Shown here piece after piece: positions 39,574 through 48,260 of a DNA stretch of 64,000 bases (positions are counted from its first letter, which is position 1; every line of letters starts with the position of its first letter). The notes beneath the pieces were generated by a model. It was not told the origin of the DNA, ran no database searches, and was given only the letters and a program-made list of their open reading frames with translations. The stretch is from the NCBI RefSeq assembly GCF_001006005.1, contig NZ_CP011254.1, forward strand, positions 3,534,001 through 3,598,000. Direction: 5' to 3'. The stretch is from Serratia fonticola (GTDB taxonomy: Bacteria; Pseudomonadota; Gammaproteobacteria; Enterobacterales; Enterobacteriaceae). The position numbers and the translations under genes are program-made.

Positions 39574-39680
39574 CAGGAGGGAGTCATGCAGATCACCGAC
39601 ACGCCGTAAACCCGTCCCTGGGGGCTCGAGTCGCGCATCCATGCGCTCAACGGTGGGTTAACCTGCATGACTCCCTCCTG
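39574..39680. repeat. 107-bp MITE-like element with perfect 18-bp inverted repeats
   Basis: Bases 39574-39591 (CAGGAGGGAGTCATGCAG) are repeated in perfect inverted form at 39663-39680. Between them are 71 bases with smaller hairpins, including GCGCAT-CC-ATGCGC (39633-39646). There is no open frame. I see no clear target duplication. It may be a non-autonomous element, a REP-type palindrome, or an unusually long attenuator hairpin. The remaining 39402-39573 shows no gene. Confidence 0.7.
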
Positions 39681-39704
39681 TCTCAAACTTATGGTGTCGT
39701 GGTT

Positions 39705-40277
39705 TTAACCGCGCATCCACGCCTGCGAACGCATAACCTCCCCAAGGTTCTGCAAGGTCTCCAGGCTTTGCTGGTGGATCTCTTCCGTTGGGGCGGCGCA
39801 TAAATCTTGTAGCACCGTTACCTGTAAACCTGCATCGTGCGCCTGCCGGGCGGTGCTCTCAATGGCTAGCGGGGTGCTGATACCGCCCAATAACAGGTGG
39901 TGGCAGCGATGTTGCTGTAACCAGGCTAACAAATTGTTACCGGCAAAGGCGCTAAGCCCTTTCTTTTCCAGGCACAGATCCTCGGTTTTTACCTCCAGAC
40001 CGGCCAGCCAATGACATCCCTCGTTGCTTAAGCGCAGCGCGCCGATATGTTTGAGCTGATTGAACAGCGGTGAGTGTCGGGGAATATCGTGGTAATTGTC
40101 GGCAAAACCGGTACGTAACCAAATCACCGGGATTTTACGCACCCGCGCGTAGGCCGCAGCAGCATTGACGTGTGCGATCACATCACGCGTTACGATCTGT
40201 TCGCGGCAGTGATTCGCCCGCCCTTTAGGACCAGCCAGATCTTCAATCAGGTCAATAATCATCAGCGCGGCGGACAT
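39705..40277 (-). CDS. isochorismatase-like hydrolase lacking the usual cysteine
   Basis: A 190-residue protein of the isochorismatase-like fold. Asp9 in MIIDLIED and a lysine near residue 105 in CLEKKGLSAF fit two of the three usual catalytic residues. The third, a Cys in the G-x-x-T-x-x-C motif, is Ala138 here (GGISTPLAIESTARQAHD). True isochorismatases such as EntB and PhzD also lack this Cys, so it may act on a vinyl ether or be a different hydrolase. Substrate is unknown. It is a single gene downstream of modF on the same strand. Confidence 0.8.
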   Translation of the reverse strand: MSAALMIIDLIEDLAGPKGRANHCREQIVTRDVIAHVNAAAAYARVRKIPVIWLRTGFADNYHDIPRHSPLFNQLKHIGALRLSNEGCHWLAGLEVKTEDLCLEKKGLSAFAGNNLLAWLQQHRCHHLLLGGISTPLAIESTARQAHDAGLQVTVLQDLCAAPTEEIHQQSLETLQNLGEVMRSQAWMRG

Positions 40278-40363
40278 ACCTTCTCCAAAAACGTCTCTGT
40301 ATCCTTTAATGATAAAAGGCCAAATGTGATGCGTTATGGAGGAAGTGTTGCCGGATATGTCCC

Positions 40364-40391
40364 CAGGATGAGCGCTGTAGCACTCATCCTG
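40364..40391 (-). terminator. hairpin downstream of modF
   Basis: CAGGATGAG (40364-40372) and CTCATCCTG (40383-40391) form a 9-bp stem whose loop can pair further. It lies seven bases past the modF stop; no T-run follows on the minus strand, so termination is uncertain. Confidence 0.4.
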
Positions 40392-40397
40392 AGTAGG

Positions 40398-41867
40398 TTA
40401 AGCCAGGACGTCTTGCTGATAGCGGTAGCCATCGCCTTCAGGGATGAAGGAGAAACGGTGGGTGATGCATTGCGGCGCATCTTCTGCGTGGTGTGAAACA
40501 AACAGCAACTGGGTCGAGCCCTGTTGGATCAGCACATCCACGAAGCGCCTTACCAACTGGCGGTTTAGCGGATCCAAGCCTTGCAGTGGCTCATCGAGGA
40601 TCAGCAGCGCCGGATGTTTGACTAACGCCCGGGCGATCAGCGCCAGGCGTTGTTGCCCCCAGGACAGGCTTTGGAAGGGGGCATCGCCCATAGCGCCAAG
40701 CCCGAGCAGCGCCAGCCATTGCGAGGTCAACTGATGCTGACGATCGGAAACTGCCTGATAAATGCCGATCGAATCAAAGAAGCCGGACAGGATCACGTTA
40801 CGCACGCTGGAGCTGACCCGGTAGTCCAGATGCAGGCTGCTGCTGACGTAGCCGATATGGCGTTTGATATCCCAGATGGTTTCCCCACTGCCGCGTCGGC
40901 GGCCAAACAGCGTCAGATCGTTGCTATAGCCTTGCGGATGATCTCCGGTGATCAGGCTGAGCAGGGTGGATTTTCCCGCCCCGTTCGGGCCGACGATCTG
41001 CCAGTGTTCACCGGGATTAACCTGCCAACTGAGTTGGTTGAGGATGGGGCGATCGTTGTAGCTCACTACGCCATCACGCAGAACGATCAGTGGCCGATCG
41101 TCCGGCAGCCTGATGACCTGGGTGGGATCTTCGGTTTCTGGCAGCGTCAAGCCGTTGAGATTTTCACTGTGAGCCAGCTGGGCGACCAGCGCGTCGGCCA
41201 TCACCTGCTCCCGTGGCCCTTGGCTGGTGAGGGTGCAATCGGCCAGCACGCCGACCCGCTCAATGAAACCTGGGATTTCATCAAACCGGTTGAGCACCAG
41301 GACCACGGTATAACCCTGCTGTGAAAGTTTGCCAAGCAGGGTGGCGAGCTGAGCGCGTGAATTGACGTCCAGCCCGTCGAACGGCTCATCGAGGATCAAT
41401 AAATCGGGTTTGGCCATCAGGGCGCGACACAGCAGGGTTTTACGGGTCTCACCGGTAGAGAGATATTTGAAGCGGCGCGTAAGCAGGGGCGTGATGCCAA
41501 ACTGCTCGGCCAACTGTGCGCAGCGAGCGGGATCTTTGTGCTCTTCCTGAATGATTTCCGCCGTGGTGCGGCCGGTGTCGTCTTCGTCCGCGCTGAGCAG
41601 GTCGGTATTGTTGCGCTGCCATTCATCGCTGACCAGCTTTTGCAACTGCTCAAAGGAGAGCCGTACTACGTGGCGAAAATCACTGTGGCGTTCGCCTTTC
41701 AGTAACGTCAGCTCACCGGCCAGCGCCCGGGCTAGCGCAGATTTCCCACTGCCGTTAGCTCCGACGAACGCCCAGCTATCGCCGGACTGAATATCAAGCC
41801 GATCCAGCTCCAGCGTGCGGGTATCGCTTAAACGAAATGAACCTTGCGAAATGTGCAACGACGACAT
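40398..41867 (-). CDS. modF: double ABC ATPase ModF
   Basis: A 489-residue cytosolic protein (E. coli 490) made of two ABC domains. Walker A motifs are GANGSGKSALAR (N-terminal half) and GPNGAGKSTLLS (C-terminal half); Walker B stretches LLILDEPFDGL and LLILDEPLQGL and signatures LSTGETRKTLL and LSWGQQRLALI are intact. Its role in molybdenum metabolism is not established, but it is co-located with modE as in E. coli. Confidence 0.95.
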   Translation of the reverse strand: MSSLHISQGSFRLSDTRTLELDRLDIQSGDSWAFVGANGSGKSALARALAGELTLLKGERHSDFRHVVRLSFEQLQKLVSDEWQRNNTDLLSADEDDTGRTTAEIIQEEHKDPARCAQLAEQFGITPLLTRRFKYLSTGETRKTLLCRALMAKPDLLILDEPFDGLDVNSRAQLATLLGKLSQQGYTVVLVLNRFDEIPGFIERVGVLADCTLTSQGPREQVMADALVAQLAHSENLNGLTLPETEDPTQVIRLPDDRPLIVLRDGVVSYNDRPILNQLSWQVNPGEHWQIVGPNGAGKSTLLSLITGDHPQGYSNDLTLFGRRRGSGETIWDIKRHIGYVSSSLHLDYRVSSSVRNVILSGFFDSIGIYQAVSDRQHQLTSQWLALLGLGAMGDAPFQSLSWGQQRLALIARALVKHPALLILDEPLQGLDPLNRQLVRRFVDVLIQQGSTQLLFVSHHAEDAPQCITHRFSFIPEGDGYRYQQDVLA

Positions 41868-41957
41868 CTTCTAATCCCTATTCTGCAATGTTTCGCTTTA
41901 GAAATAGGCGCAAGCGGAAAAGATGTCAATCGGCAATACTGCAACGTGACGTTGCGT

Positions 41958-42749
41958 TTAACACAACGTCGCGACAATCACCCGATCGGCGTTGAACAAG
42001 GCGTGTATCGGCGTGCCGACGCTCAGTTTCAACTGCGCCAGTTCCTGGTTGCTGACGGTGGCGCACAGCGTTTCTCCGCCGTTGAGCGTCACCAGAACCT
42101 CACTGTGATCGCTACCAGGCTGAATGCTGGCAACGGAACCCGGCAGCGCGTTATCGGCCAGGCCAGTCGAAGCCGGATCGGTGCTCAGCTTCACCCAAGG
42201 CGCTTTAATCAGGGCCAATACCTCTTTGCCCGGCGTCAACTGTAGCCGGTCGGCGCTTTGCTGAGTGACGGCAGCGGTCAGGCGGGTGTGGCCGTCGGCC
42301 AGCAGCAGGCTGATATGCTGTTGGACCTGCTGATGGTCGCGTTCAATCACGGTGCCGAAAAACTGGTTGCGGGCGCTGGTTTGCAACGAGAAACGGGCGA
42401 TGGCGGCCAACAGGCTGTCCAACGGCAAATTGTCCTTCTGCAACACGTCAAAGGCCTTCTGCTGGATTTGGCCCAGCAGATCGTAAAGTTGGATCAGCCG
42501 CAGGCCATAACGGGTCACCTGCGCACCGCCGCCGCCTTTGCCGCCGGTAGCACGTTCGACCACCGTCTGCTCGGCCAGCTGATTCATCTCGTTGATGGCA
42601 TCCCAGGCGCTTTTGTAGCTGATCCCCGCCAGTTTGGCTCCCTGGCTGATCGAGCCGGTATGCACCACTTGCTTGAGCAGCGCGATGCGGCGTGGGTCAG
42701 CGAACAGTTTCTGCTGCAGCTTTAAGGTAAGGAGGATCTCGGCCTGCAT
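41958..42749 (-). CDS. modE: molybdate-responsive transcription regulator ModE
   Basis: A 263-residue protein (E. coli 262). N-terminal winged helix (residues 1-120; LKQVVHTGSISQGAKLAGIS is the recognition region) and two C-terminal Mop domains that bind molybdate (ARNQFFGTVIERDHQQVQQH and LPGSVASIQPGSDHSEVLV). With molybdate it represses modABC and activates moaA. Matching boxes are present before both in this window. Confidence 0.96.
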   Translation of the reverse strand: MQAEILLTLKLQQKLFADPRRIALLKQVVHTGSISQGAKLAGISYKSAWDAINEMNQLAEQTVVERATGGKGGGGAQVTRYGLRLIQLYDLLGQIQQKAFDVLQKDNLPLDSLLAAIARFSLQTSARNQFFGTVIERDHQQVQQHISLLLADGHTRLTAAVTQQSADRLQLTPGKEVLALIKAPWVKLSTDPASTGLADNALPGSVASIQPGSDHSEVLVTLNGGETLCATVSNQELAQLKLSVGTPIHALFNADRVIVATLC

Positions 42750-42889
42750 GATGGGTCCTTATAAGGCAGTAAGTCAGGCTATTGTCGCCGATTTGCCGCA
42801 AAGCGCCAACTGAGCACGTTTAGCCGGTTACAAATTTCCCGCAGTCGGTAAAATAACCGCGTTTTCGCCTGCGTTTTGGTTTACAGTGA

Positions 42890-43072
<183 letters not shown>

Positions 43073-43083
43073 TCCCCTCCCAA

Positions 43084-43111
43084 ATGCCCGCTGAGCTCTC
43101 TTGGCGGGTAT
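43084..43111 (+). terminator. acrZ terminator-like hairpin
   Basis: ATGCCCGC and GCGGGTAT form an 8-bp stem with one G-T pair, 11 bases past acrZ; a short TTCTC follows. Likely partial terminator. Confidence 0.45.
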
Positions 43112-43165
43112 TTCTCAAGTTATCTCTCGCTTTGCCGATAAACCGCATGACAATCGTTCTCGCTG

Positions 43166-43189
43166 CGTTATATTATTTTTTACATAGCG
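43166..43189 (+). promoter_or_regulatory. ModE box of the modABC promoter
   Basis: CGTTATATT and ACATAGCG half-sites span 24 bases, closely matching the E. coli modA ModE site (CGTTATATT to ACATAACG). It lies 31 bases before the modA start, so molybdate-bound ModE would block transcription. Confidence 0.8.
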
Positions 43190-43220
43190 ATGTGATGAGA
43201 GTTAACTTGCGGAGAAAACA

Positions 43221-43994
43221 ATGAAACAGCAATGGATTAACTGGGTTGGCGGTGTGGCCTTGGCTTGCGGGCTGGTGGCACAGGTTTCTGCGGCGGAGAA
43301 AATCACCGTGTTTGCCGCAGCCTCGCTGACCAACGCCTTACAAGATATCGCCACTGAATACCAGAAAGGCAAAGACGTCGAAGTCGTCTCCTCTTTTGCT
43401 TCCTCCTCAACGCTGGCACGCCAGATTGAGCAAGGGGCACCTGCGGATATGTTTATCTCTGCCGATCAGCAATGGATGGATTACGCCATCGATAAGCAGC
43501 AGATGGTGAAAGACACCCGTTATACCCTGTTAGGTAACGAACTGGTGCTGATCGCTGCCAAATCGGCCAAACAAGATAAAATCACTATCAACAAGCAAAC
43601 CGACTGGGCCAAATTGCTCAACGGTGGCCGCTTGTCCGTAGGCGATCCGGATCATGTTCCTGCGGGCATCTACGCCAAAGAAGCGTTGCAGAACCTGGGG
43701 GCCTGGACCACGCTGGAACCACGGCTGGCGCGGGCTAATAACGTGCGCAGCGCCATGGCCATGGTTGAGCGTGAAGAAGCCCCGCTGGGCATCGTTTATG
43801 GCTCTGACGCCGTGGCGAGCGACAAGGTCAAAGTGATTGCCATCTTCCCGGAAGACAGCCACAAGCCGGTTGAGTATCCAATGGCCATCGTTAAAGATCA
43901 CCAAACGCCAGCCGTGACGGCTTTCTACGATTACCTGAAGACACCGGCTGCTGCGGCTATCTTCGAACGTTATGGATTCACCCCGCGTAAATGA
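43221..43994 (+). CDS. modA: molybdate-binding periplasmic protein
   Basis: A 257-residue binding protein (E. coli 257). Signal peptide ends near Ala24 (VAQVSA). The mature start EKITVFAAASLTNAL contains the oxyanion-binding Ser of the family, and SSFASSSTLARQIEQGAPAD is typical. It delivers molybdate to ModBC. GCGGAG precedes the ATG. It overlaps modB by four bases. Confidence 0.97.
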   Translation: MKQQWINWVGGVALACGLVAQVSAAEKITVFAAASLTNALQDIATEYQKGKDVEVVSSFASSSTLARQIEQGAPADMFISADQQWMDYAIDKQQMVKDTRYTLLGNELVLIAAKSAKQDKITINKQTDWAKLLNGGRLSVGDPDHVPAGIYAKEALQNLGAWTTLEPRLARANNVRSAMAMVEREEAPLGIVYGSDAVASDKVKVIAIFPEDSHKPVEYPMAIVKDHQTPAVTAFYDYLKTPAAAAIFERYGFTPRK

Positions 43995-44680
43995 TATTAA
44001 GTGAGTATGAATGGCAGGCGGTCGAACTGAGCCTGAAAGTCTCCAGCCTGGCGGTGATCTGCAGTTTGCCGCTGGGTATTTTGATGGCCTGGATCCTGGT
44101 TCGCTGCAATTTCCCCGGTAAATCGTTGTTGGATAGCATTATTCATCTGCCGTTAGTCCTGCCACCGGTGGTGGTGGGCTATCTGCTGCTGATCGCCATG
44201 GGGCGGCGCGGCTTTATCGGCGAATGGCTGTACAACTGGTTTGGTTTCAGCTTCAGTTTCAGCTGGCGTGGTGCTGCCTTGGCTTCGGCGGTGGTAGCAT
44301 TCCCGCTGATGGTGCGAGCTATCCGCATGTCGCTGGAAGCGGTGGATACCCGTTTGGAACAGGCAGCCCGCACCTTGGGCGCCAATCCGTGGCGAGTGTT
44401 TTTCACCATCACCTTACCGCTTTCGCTGCCCGGTGTGATCGTTGGTGTGGTGCTGGCCTTTGCCCGCTCTTTGGGCGAGTTTGGCGCCACCATCACCTTT
44501 GTTTCCAATATCCCTGGTGAAACCCGTACCATCCCGTTGGCAATGTATACCCTGATCGAAACGCCAGGGGCCGAGGCGGCGGCAGCGCGTTTGTGCGTGA
44601 TTGCCATCGTGTTGGCACTGGCTGCTTTGATGGTTTCCGAATGGCTGGCCCGCTGGGGCCGCAAGCGTATGGGCTTATAG
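43991..44680 (+). CDS. modB: molybdate ABC transporter permease
   Basis: A 229-residue inner-membrane protein (E. coli 229) with about five spans. The EAA loop contacting the ATPase is RLEQAARTLGANPWRVFFTI. The ATG at 43991 overlaps the modA stop (ATGA), and modC follows with no gap. Confidence 0.97.
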   Translation: MILSEYEWQAVELSLKVSSLAVICSLPLGILMAWILVRCNFPGKSLLDSIIHLPLVLPPVVVGYLLLIAMGRRGFIGEWLYNWFGFSFSFSWRGAALASAVVAFPLMVRAIRMSLEAVDTRLEQAARTLGANPWRVFFTITLPLSLPGVIVGVVLAFARSLGEFGATITFVSNIPGETRTIPLAMYTLIETPGAEAAAARLCVIAIVLALAALMVSEWLARWGRKRMGL

Positions 44681-45787
44681 ATGTTAGAACTGGATTTCTC
44701 CCAGCAGCTTGGCGATCTCAATCTCAACGTGCAGGCTAATCTGCCAGCTCAGGGGATCACCGCGATCTTCGGGCTTTCCGGGGCCGGTAAAACCTCCTTG
44801 ATCAATGCCATCGGTGGCCTGACGCTGGTGCAGCAGGGGCGTATTGTGCTTAATGGCCGCACGCTGGTGGATACCGCCAGCGGTGTCTGTTTGCCACCGG
44901 AAAAACGCCGGGTTGGCTATGTTTTCCAGGATGCGCGCCTGTTCCCACATTATCGGGTACGCGGCAATCTGCAATACGGTATGGCGGCCAGTATGCGCGG
45001 CCAGTTTGACAGCATTGTCGAACTGTTGGGGATTGCGCCGTTGCTCAACCGCTTGCCTTTGACCCTCTCCGGCGGTGAGAAACAGCGCGTCGCGATTGGT
45101 CGGGCGCTGCTGACTGCGCCGGAACTGTTGCTGATGGATGAACCGCTGGCCTCGCTCGATATGCCACGCAAGCGTGAGTTGTTGCCGTATCTGGAGCGGC
45201 TGGCGCAAGACGTCAACATCCCCATCCTCTATGTCAGCCACAGCATGGACGAGATTTTACGCCTGGCAGAGCAGGTGATGGTGTTGGATCACGGCCAGGT
45301 GCGGGCGTACGGCGGGTTGGAGGAGGTTTGGGCCAGCAGCGCGCTGCGGCCTTGGCTACAACGTGAAGATCAGAGTAGCGTGTTGAGCGTTAGCGTGATT
45401 GAGCATCACCCGCGCTATGCCATGACCGCGCTGGCATTGGGCGATCAGCGGCTGTGGGTCGGCGGTATTGAAGCGCCGGTGGGCAGCCAAATGCGTATTC
45501 GTATCAACGCCGCCGACGTTTCTTTAGTGCTACAACCGCCAGCCAACAGCAGTATCCGTAATATTCTGCCCGCCAAGGTGGTGGAGTGTCTGGATGTGGC
45601 AGGGCAGGTTGAGGTGAAGCTGATGGTCGGGGAAAATATCCTCTGGGCGCGCATCACCCCATGGGCACGTGACGATCTGGCTATCAGGCCCGGCCAGTGG
45701 CTGTATGCACAGGTCAAGAGCGTGTCGATCAGCCGTGATGGCCCCTCACCCCAACCCTCTCCCACAGGGCTGAGGAATCCCCACTAA
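44681..45787 (+). CDS. modC: molybdate ABC transporter ATPase with repeat-encoded C-terminal tail
   Basis: A 368-residue ATPase. Walker [11 protein letters not shown], signature [15 protein letters not shown], Walker [13 protein letters not shown], and a C-terminal Mop domain ending near KSVSIS at residue 351. The E. coli protein is 352 residues. The final 17 residues ([17 protein letters not shown]) are encoded by a dispersed palindromic repeat and then by the end of a MITE, which supplies the TAA stop. The core is intact, so transport is probably unaffected. It is the last gene of modABC. Confidence 0.95.
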   Translation: MLELDFSQQLGDLNLNVQANLPAQGITAIFGLSGAGKTSLINAIGGLTLVQQGRIVLNGRTLVDTASGVCLPPEKRRVGYVFQDARLFPHYRVRGNLQYGMAASMRGQFDSIVELLGIAPLLNRLPLTLSGGEKQRVAIGRALLTAPELLLMDEPLASLDMPRKRELLPYLERLAQDVNIPILYVSHSMDEILRLAEQVMVLDHGQVRAYGGLEEVWASSALRPWLQREDQSSVLSVSVIEHHPRYAMTALALGDQRLWVGGIEAPVGSQMRIRINAADVSLVLQPPANSSIRNILPAKVVECLDVAGQVEVKLMVGENILWARITPWARDDLAIRPGQWLYAQVKSVSISRDGPSPQPSPTGLRNPH

Positions 45788-45988
45788 TTTTTTCTTAGTG
45801 ATTTCAGAGAATTAGAGCGAGTGTTTTACGATCAATCTGTTCCATTTTGTTCGTAAATTGGCAGTGAGAGAATGACGAACCACTTCTTCTCGTCTGCTTG
45901 AGGCTGTTTTTTAGTCCGTTTTTGGGTAAAAAACAGCCTATTTCTCGTCTCAATTTTTCTGGGGATTCCTCAGCCCACAGGGAGAGGG
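45742..45988 (-). repeat. REP-like palindrome interrupted by a MITE
   Basis: Without the inserted 204-bp element and its duplicated CCCACAGGG, this reads on the minus strand as a CCCTCTCCC-TGT-GGGAGAGGG palindrome followed by TTGGGGTGAGGGG. A second copy, in the opposite orientation, is at 46205-46238 and a variant is at 60271-60305. The left part encodes the end of modC. Confidence 0.75.
45770..45973. mobile_element. 204-bp MITE with IS10-like ends and 9-bp target duplication
   Basis: Ends are perfect 14-bp inverted repeats CTGAGGAATCCCCA (45770-45783) and TGGGGATTCCTCAG (45960-45973). Both sides are flanked by CCCACAGGG (45761-45769 and 45974-45982), a 9-bp target duplication. IS10 ends begin CTGAGAGATCCCC and IS10 also duplicates 9 bp, so I assign it to the IS4/IS10 group by inference. 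Inside is a perfect 13-bp hairpin AGGCTGTTTTTTA/TAAAAAACAGCCT (45901-45939). No transposase. Confidence 0.85.
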
Positions 45989-46037
45989 AGCTATTAGCCC
46001 CTGCTCTTTTGGAAGTAAAGAGATGATCTTGGCAATG

Positions 46038-46180
46038 GAGATCGCTCCTGCAACCAAGGTGAATCAACGGGTACTCATGAAGAGTCACGATCCTCTTTTG
46101 GTCGTAAATAGGTCATTTCAGCAACTGCGATCGCACCTTCATCCAAGGTGAATCAGCCGGGGATCATGAAGGATCACGAT
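46038..46180. repeat. imperfect direct repeat, two 54-bp copies
   Basis: 46038-46091 and 46127-46180 are about 80% identical, sharing CCAAGGTGAATCA and CATGAAG, with an 89-base period. They lie between the two inverted REP-like copies. No open frame is convincing in 45788-46244; the stretch is repeat-derived spacer between converging modC and ybhA. Confidence 0.6.
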
Positions 46181-46204
46181 ACTTTCAACCCACTCGATCG
46201 GTTC

Positions 46205-46238
46205 CCTCTCCCTGTGGGAGAGGGTTAGGGTGAGGGGT
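46205..46238 (+). repeat. REP-like palindrome, second copy
   Basis: CCCTCTCCC-TGT-GGGAGAGGG forms a perfect 9-bp stem and is followed by TTAGGGTGAGGGG. It ends six bases before the ybhA stop codon and could act in 3'-end protection of ybhA mRNA. Confidence 0.75.
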
Positions 46239-46244
46239 ATCTTT

Positions 46245-47066
46245 TTAATTCAACACGCGAGAACGGATAACCTCGGCAATACCCGGCTGCAGATGGTCGG
46301 CAATCACCAGATCCGCACGTTCCTTGATGGCATTATCGGCATTACCCATGGCAACGCCCAGCCCAACGGCCTCAAGCATGCTCAGGTCGTTGTAGTTGTC
46401 ACCAAAGGCGACCACCTGATCCATGCTCAACCCCTGTGACTCCACCCACTGCTGCAGGCGTTTGCCCTTGCTGTTGCCGCCTTTGGCAATGTCCACCTGA
46501 TCGTGCCAGGACCATTCACAGGCCAGGCCCAGCTCTTTTTCTACCATTTCGGCAAAGCTGCGCAGCGCTGGGAGATCGCTATGTGACGTGGCAAACTTCC
46601 AGATAGCCTGCGCGTCATCCGCCGCCTGCATCAGGCTGTTGACCTGCAACAACGTTGGGCGCTGGGCTACCGGCAAAGTCTCTGACCAGGCCAGCGAACG
46701 GATCACATGACCGCTTGTCTCCTGATACAGCATGGCGTCGTCAACATACATCAGGCCGTGAATATCGTTTTGCTTGAGCAGTTGCAGTACCTGCTTGGCC
46801 TGCTCTTTTGCCAGCGGATCGGAAGCCAGTACCTTTTTCTGCTGGAAGTCGTACAGATAGGTGCCGTTACAACAAATGGCTGGCGTATCGATTTGCAGTG
46901 CCTGATAAAACGGATGGATAGCCACGTGATGGCGGCCGGTGACCACCACGACTTTCACCCCGGCGGCACGGGCTTCCCCCAGTGCGGCCAGCGACTGCGG
47001 TAAGATACGTTTCTGGTTGTCTAGCAAAGTGCCGTCTAAATCGAGGGCAATAACACGGTAGCTCAT
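46245..47066 (-). CDS. ybhA: HAD-family pyridoxal phosphate phosphatase YbhA
   Basis: A 273-residue cytosolic phosphatase of the Cof-type HAD family (E. coli 272). Nucleophile Asp9 and acid/base Asp11 in VIALDLDGTLLDN, the cap region TPAICCNGTYLYDF, the lysine region GGNSKGKRLQQWV, and the final VAFGDNYNDLSML are seen. E. coli YbhA hydrolyses pyridoxal phosphate and sugar phosphates. The ATG at 47066 begins the HAD domain; upstream in-frame sequence is unrelated. Confidence 0.95.
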   Translation of the reverse strand: MSYRVIALDLDGTLLDNQKRILPQSLAALGEARAAGVKVVVVTGRHHVAIHPFYQALQIDTPAICCNGTYLYDFQQKKVLASDPLAKEQAKQVLQLLKQNDIHGLMYVDDAMLYQETSGHVIRSLAWSETLPVAQRPTLLQVNSLMQAADDAQAIWKFATSHSDLPALRSFAEMVEKELGLACEWSWHDQVDIAKGGNSKGKRLQQWVESQGLSMDQVVAFGDNYNDLSMLEAVGLGVAMGNADNAIKERADLVIADHLQPGIAEVIRSRVLN

Positions 47067-47221
47067 AGCGGTCTCATTATAGTTAGCAAGAAAATTACCT
47101 CGATGGTACACCGGATAACCGTTCGATAAAACTGCGTAACCTGCCAGGGTTGCCATGTCACAAATGTCGCGTAAGCTAGAACAAACTGAAACCGGTTACC
47201 CTTTCTCATTAAGGAGAGCAA

Positions 47222-48217
47222 ATGAAGCAAATCGTTTATGTCGCCAGCCCGGAGAGCCAGCAGATCCACGTGTGGCAGTTAGACGACAAGGGCGCACTGG
47301 CGCTGCTGCAAACGGTCGAGGTCGCGGGGCAGGTACAGCCGATGGCGATCCACCCGGACAAGACTCATCTGTATGTTGGTGTGCGTCCGGCGTTTGGCAT
47401 TGTCAGCTACCGTATCGCGGACGATGGCACATTGCATGAGGCAGGGATGGCACCGCTACCAGGCAGCCCAACCCATATTTCCACCGATTTGCAGGGCCGT
47501 TATCTGTTCTCCGCCTCTTACAGCGGCAACTGTGCCAGCATCAGCCCGATTGGCCATGATGGTGTGGTGCTTGCGCCTACCCAGCAGATCGATGGCCTGA
47601 CCGCGCCGCATTCGGCCAATATTGACCCGACCAATCAATTGCTGCTGGTGCCGTGCCTGAAGGAAGACCGCATCCGCCTGTTCAATCTGAGCCAGCAGGG
47701 CCAACTGACGCCACACGGCCAAGAGGCCGTAGCAACGGCAAGCGGAGCAGGCCCTCGCCATATGGCATTCCATGGCAACGATAAATTCGCTTACTGCGTC
47801 AATGAATTGGATGGCACGGTGGACGTGTTCGCCATCGAAGCCAACGGTGGCAAATATACGCTGGTGCAAAGCCTGGACATGATGCCTGCCGATTTCACCG
47901 GCACGCGTTGGGCGGCGGATATCCACCTCACGCCAAACGGCCGTTTCCTGTATACCAGCGATCGCACCGCCAGCATTTTAACCGTATTCAGCGTGTCGGA
48001 AGATGGCGGCCAGATTGTGGTGGTTGGCCACCATGCCACAGAAGAACAGCCACGTGGTTTCAACATCGATCACAGCGGTCGCTTCGTGATTGCGGCAGGG
48101 CAGAAATCTGGCCATATTGGCGTGTATCAGATTGACCAAGACAGCGGTGAGCTGACGGACCTGGCGCGTTACCCGGTGGGCAAAGGCCCAATGTGGGTGA
48201 GCGTGCTGGCAAAATAA
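47222..48217 (+). CDS. pgl: 6-phosphogluconolactonase
   Basis: A 331-residue seven-bladed propeller lactonase, exactly the E. coli length, that hydrolyses 6-phosphogluconolactone in the pentose phosphate pathway. It starts [20 protein letters not shown]. Conserved blade motifs include [35 protein letters not shown] and [20 protein letters not shown] precedes the ATG. It is divergent from ybhA. Confidence 0.97.
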   Translation: MKQIVYVASPESQQIHVWQLDDKGALALLQTVEVAGQVQPMAIHPDKTHLYVGVRPAFGIVSYRIADDGTLHEAGMAPLPGSPTHISTDLQGRYLFSASYSGNCASISPIGHDGVVLAPTQQIDGLTAPHSANIDPTNQLLLVPCLKEDRIRLFNLSQQGQLTPHGQEAVATASGAGPRHMAFHGNDKFAYCVNELDGTVDVFAIEANGGKYTLVQSLDMMPADFTGTRWAADIHLTPNGRFLYTSDRTASILTVFSVSEDGGQIVVVGHHATEEQPRGFNIDHSGRFVIAAGQKSGHIGVYQIDQDSGELTDLARYPVGKGPMWVSVLAK

Positions 48218-48230
48218 TGTGTTAAAAATC

Positions 48231-48250
48231 GGGGCGAAGCGCTTCGCCCC
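48231..48250 (-). terminator. ybhB terminator (palindrome also after pgl)
   Basis: GGGGCGAAGCGCTTCGCCCC is a perfect 20-bp palindrome. On the minus strand it is followed by GATTTTTAAC, a usable T-run 11 bases past the ybhB stop. It could also serve pgl weakly. Confidence 0.75.
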
Positions 48251-48260
48251 TCAACGTATC

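Noticed and set aside
45804-46088. Minus-strand frame of 94 codons in the modC-ybhA gap
   Set aside because: It lies across the MITE end and the REP-like sequence, and has no family similarity.
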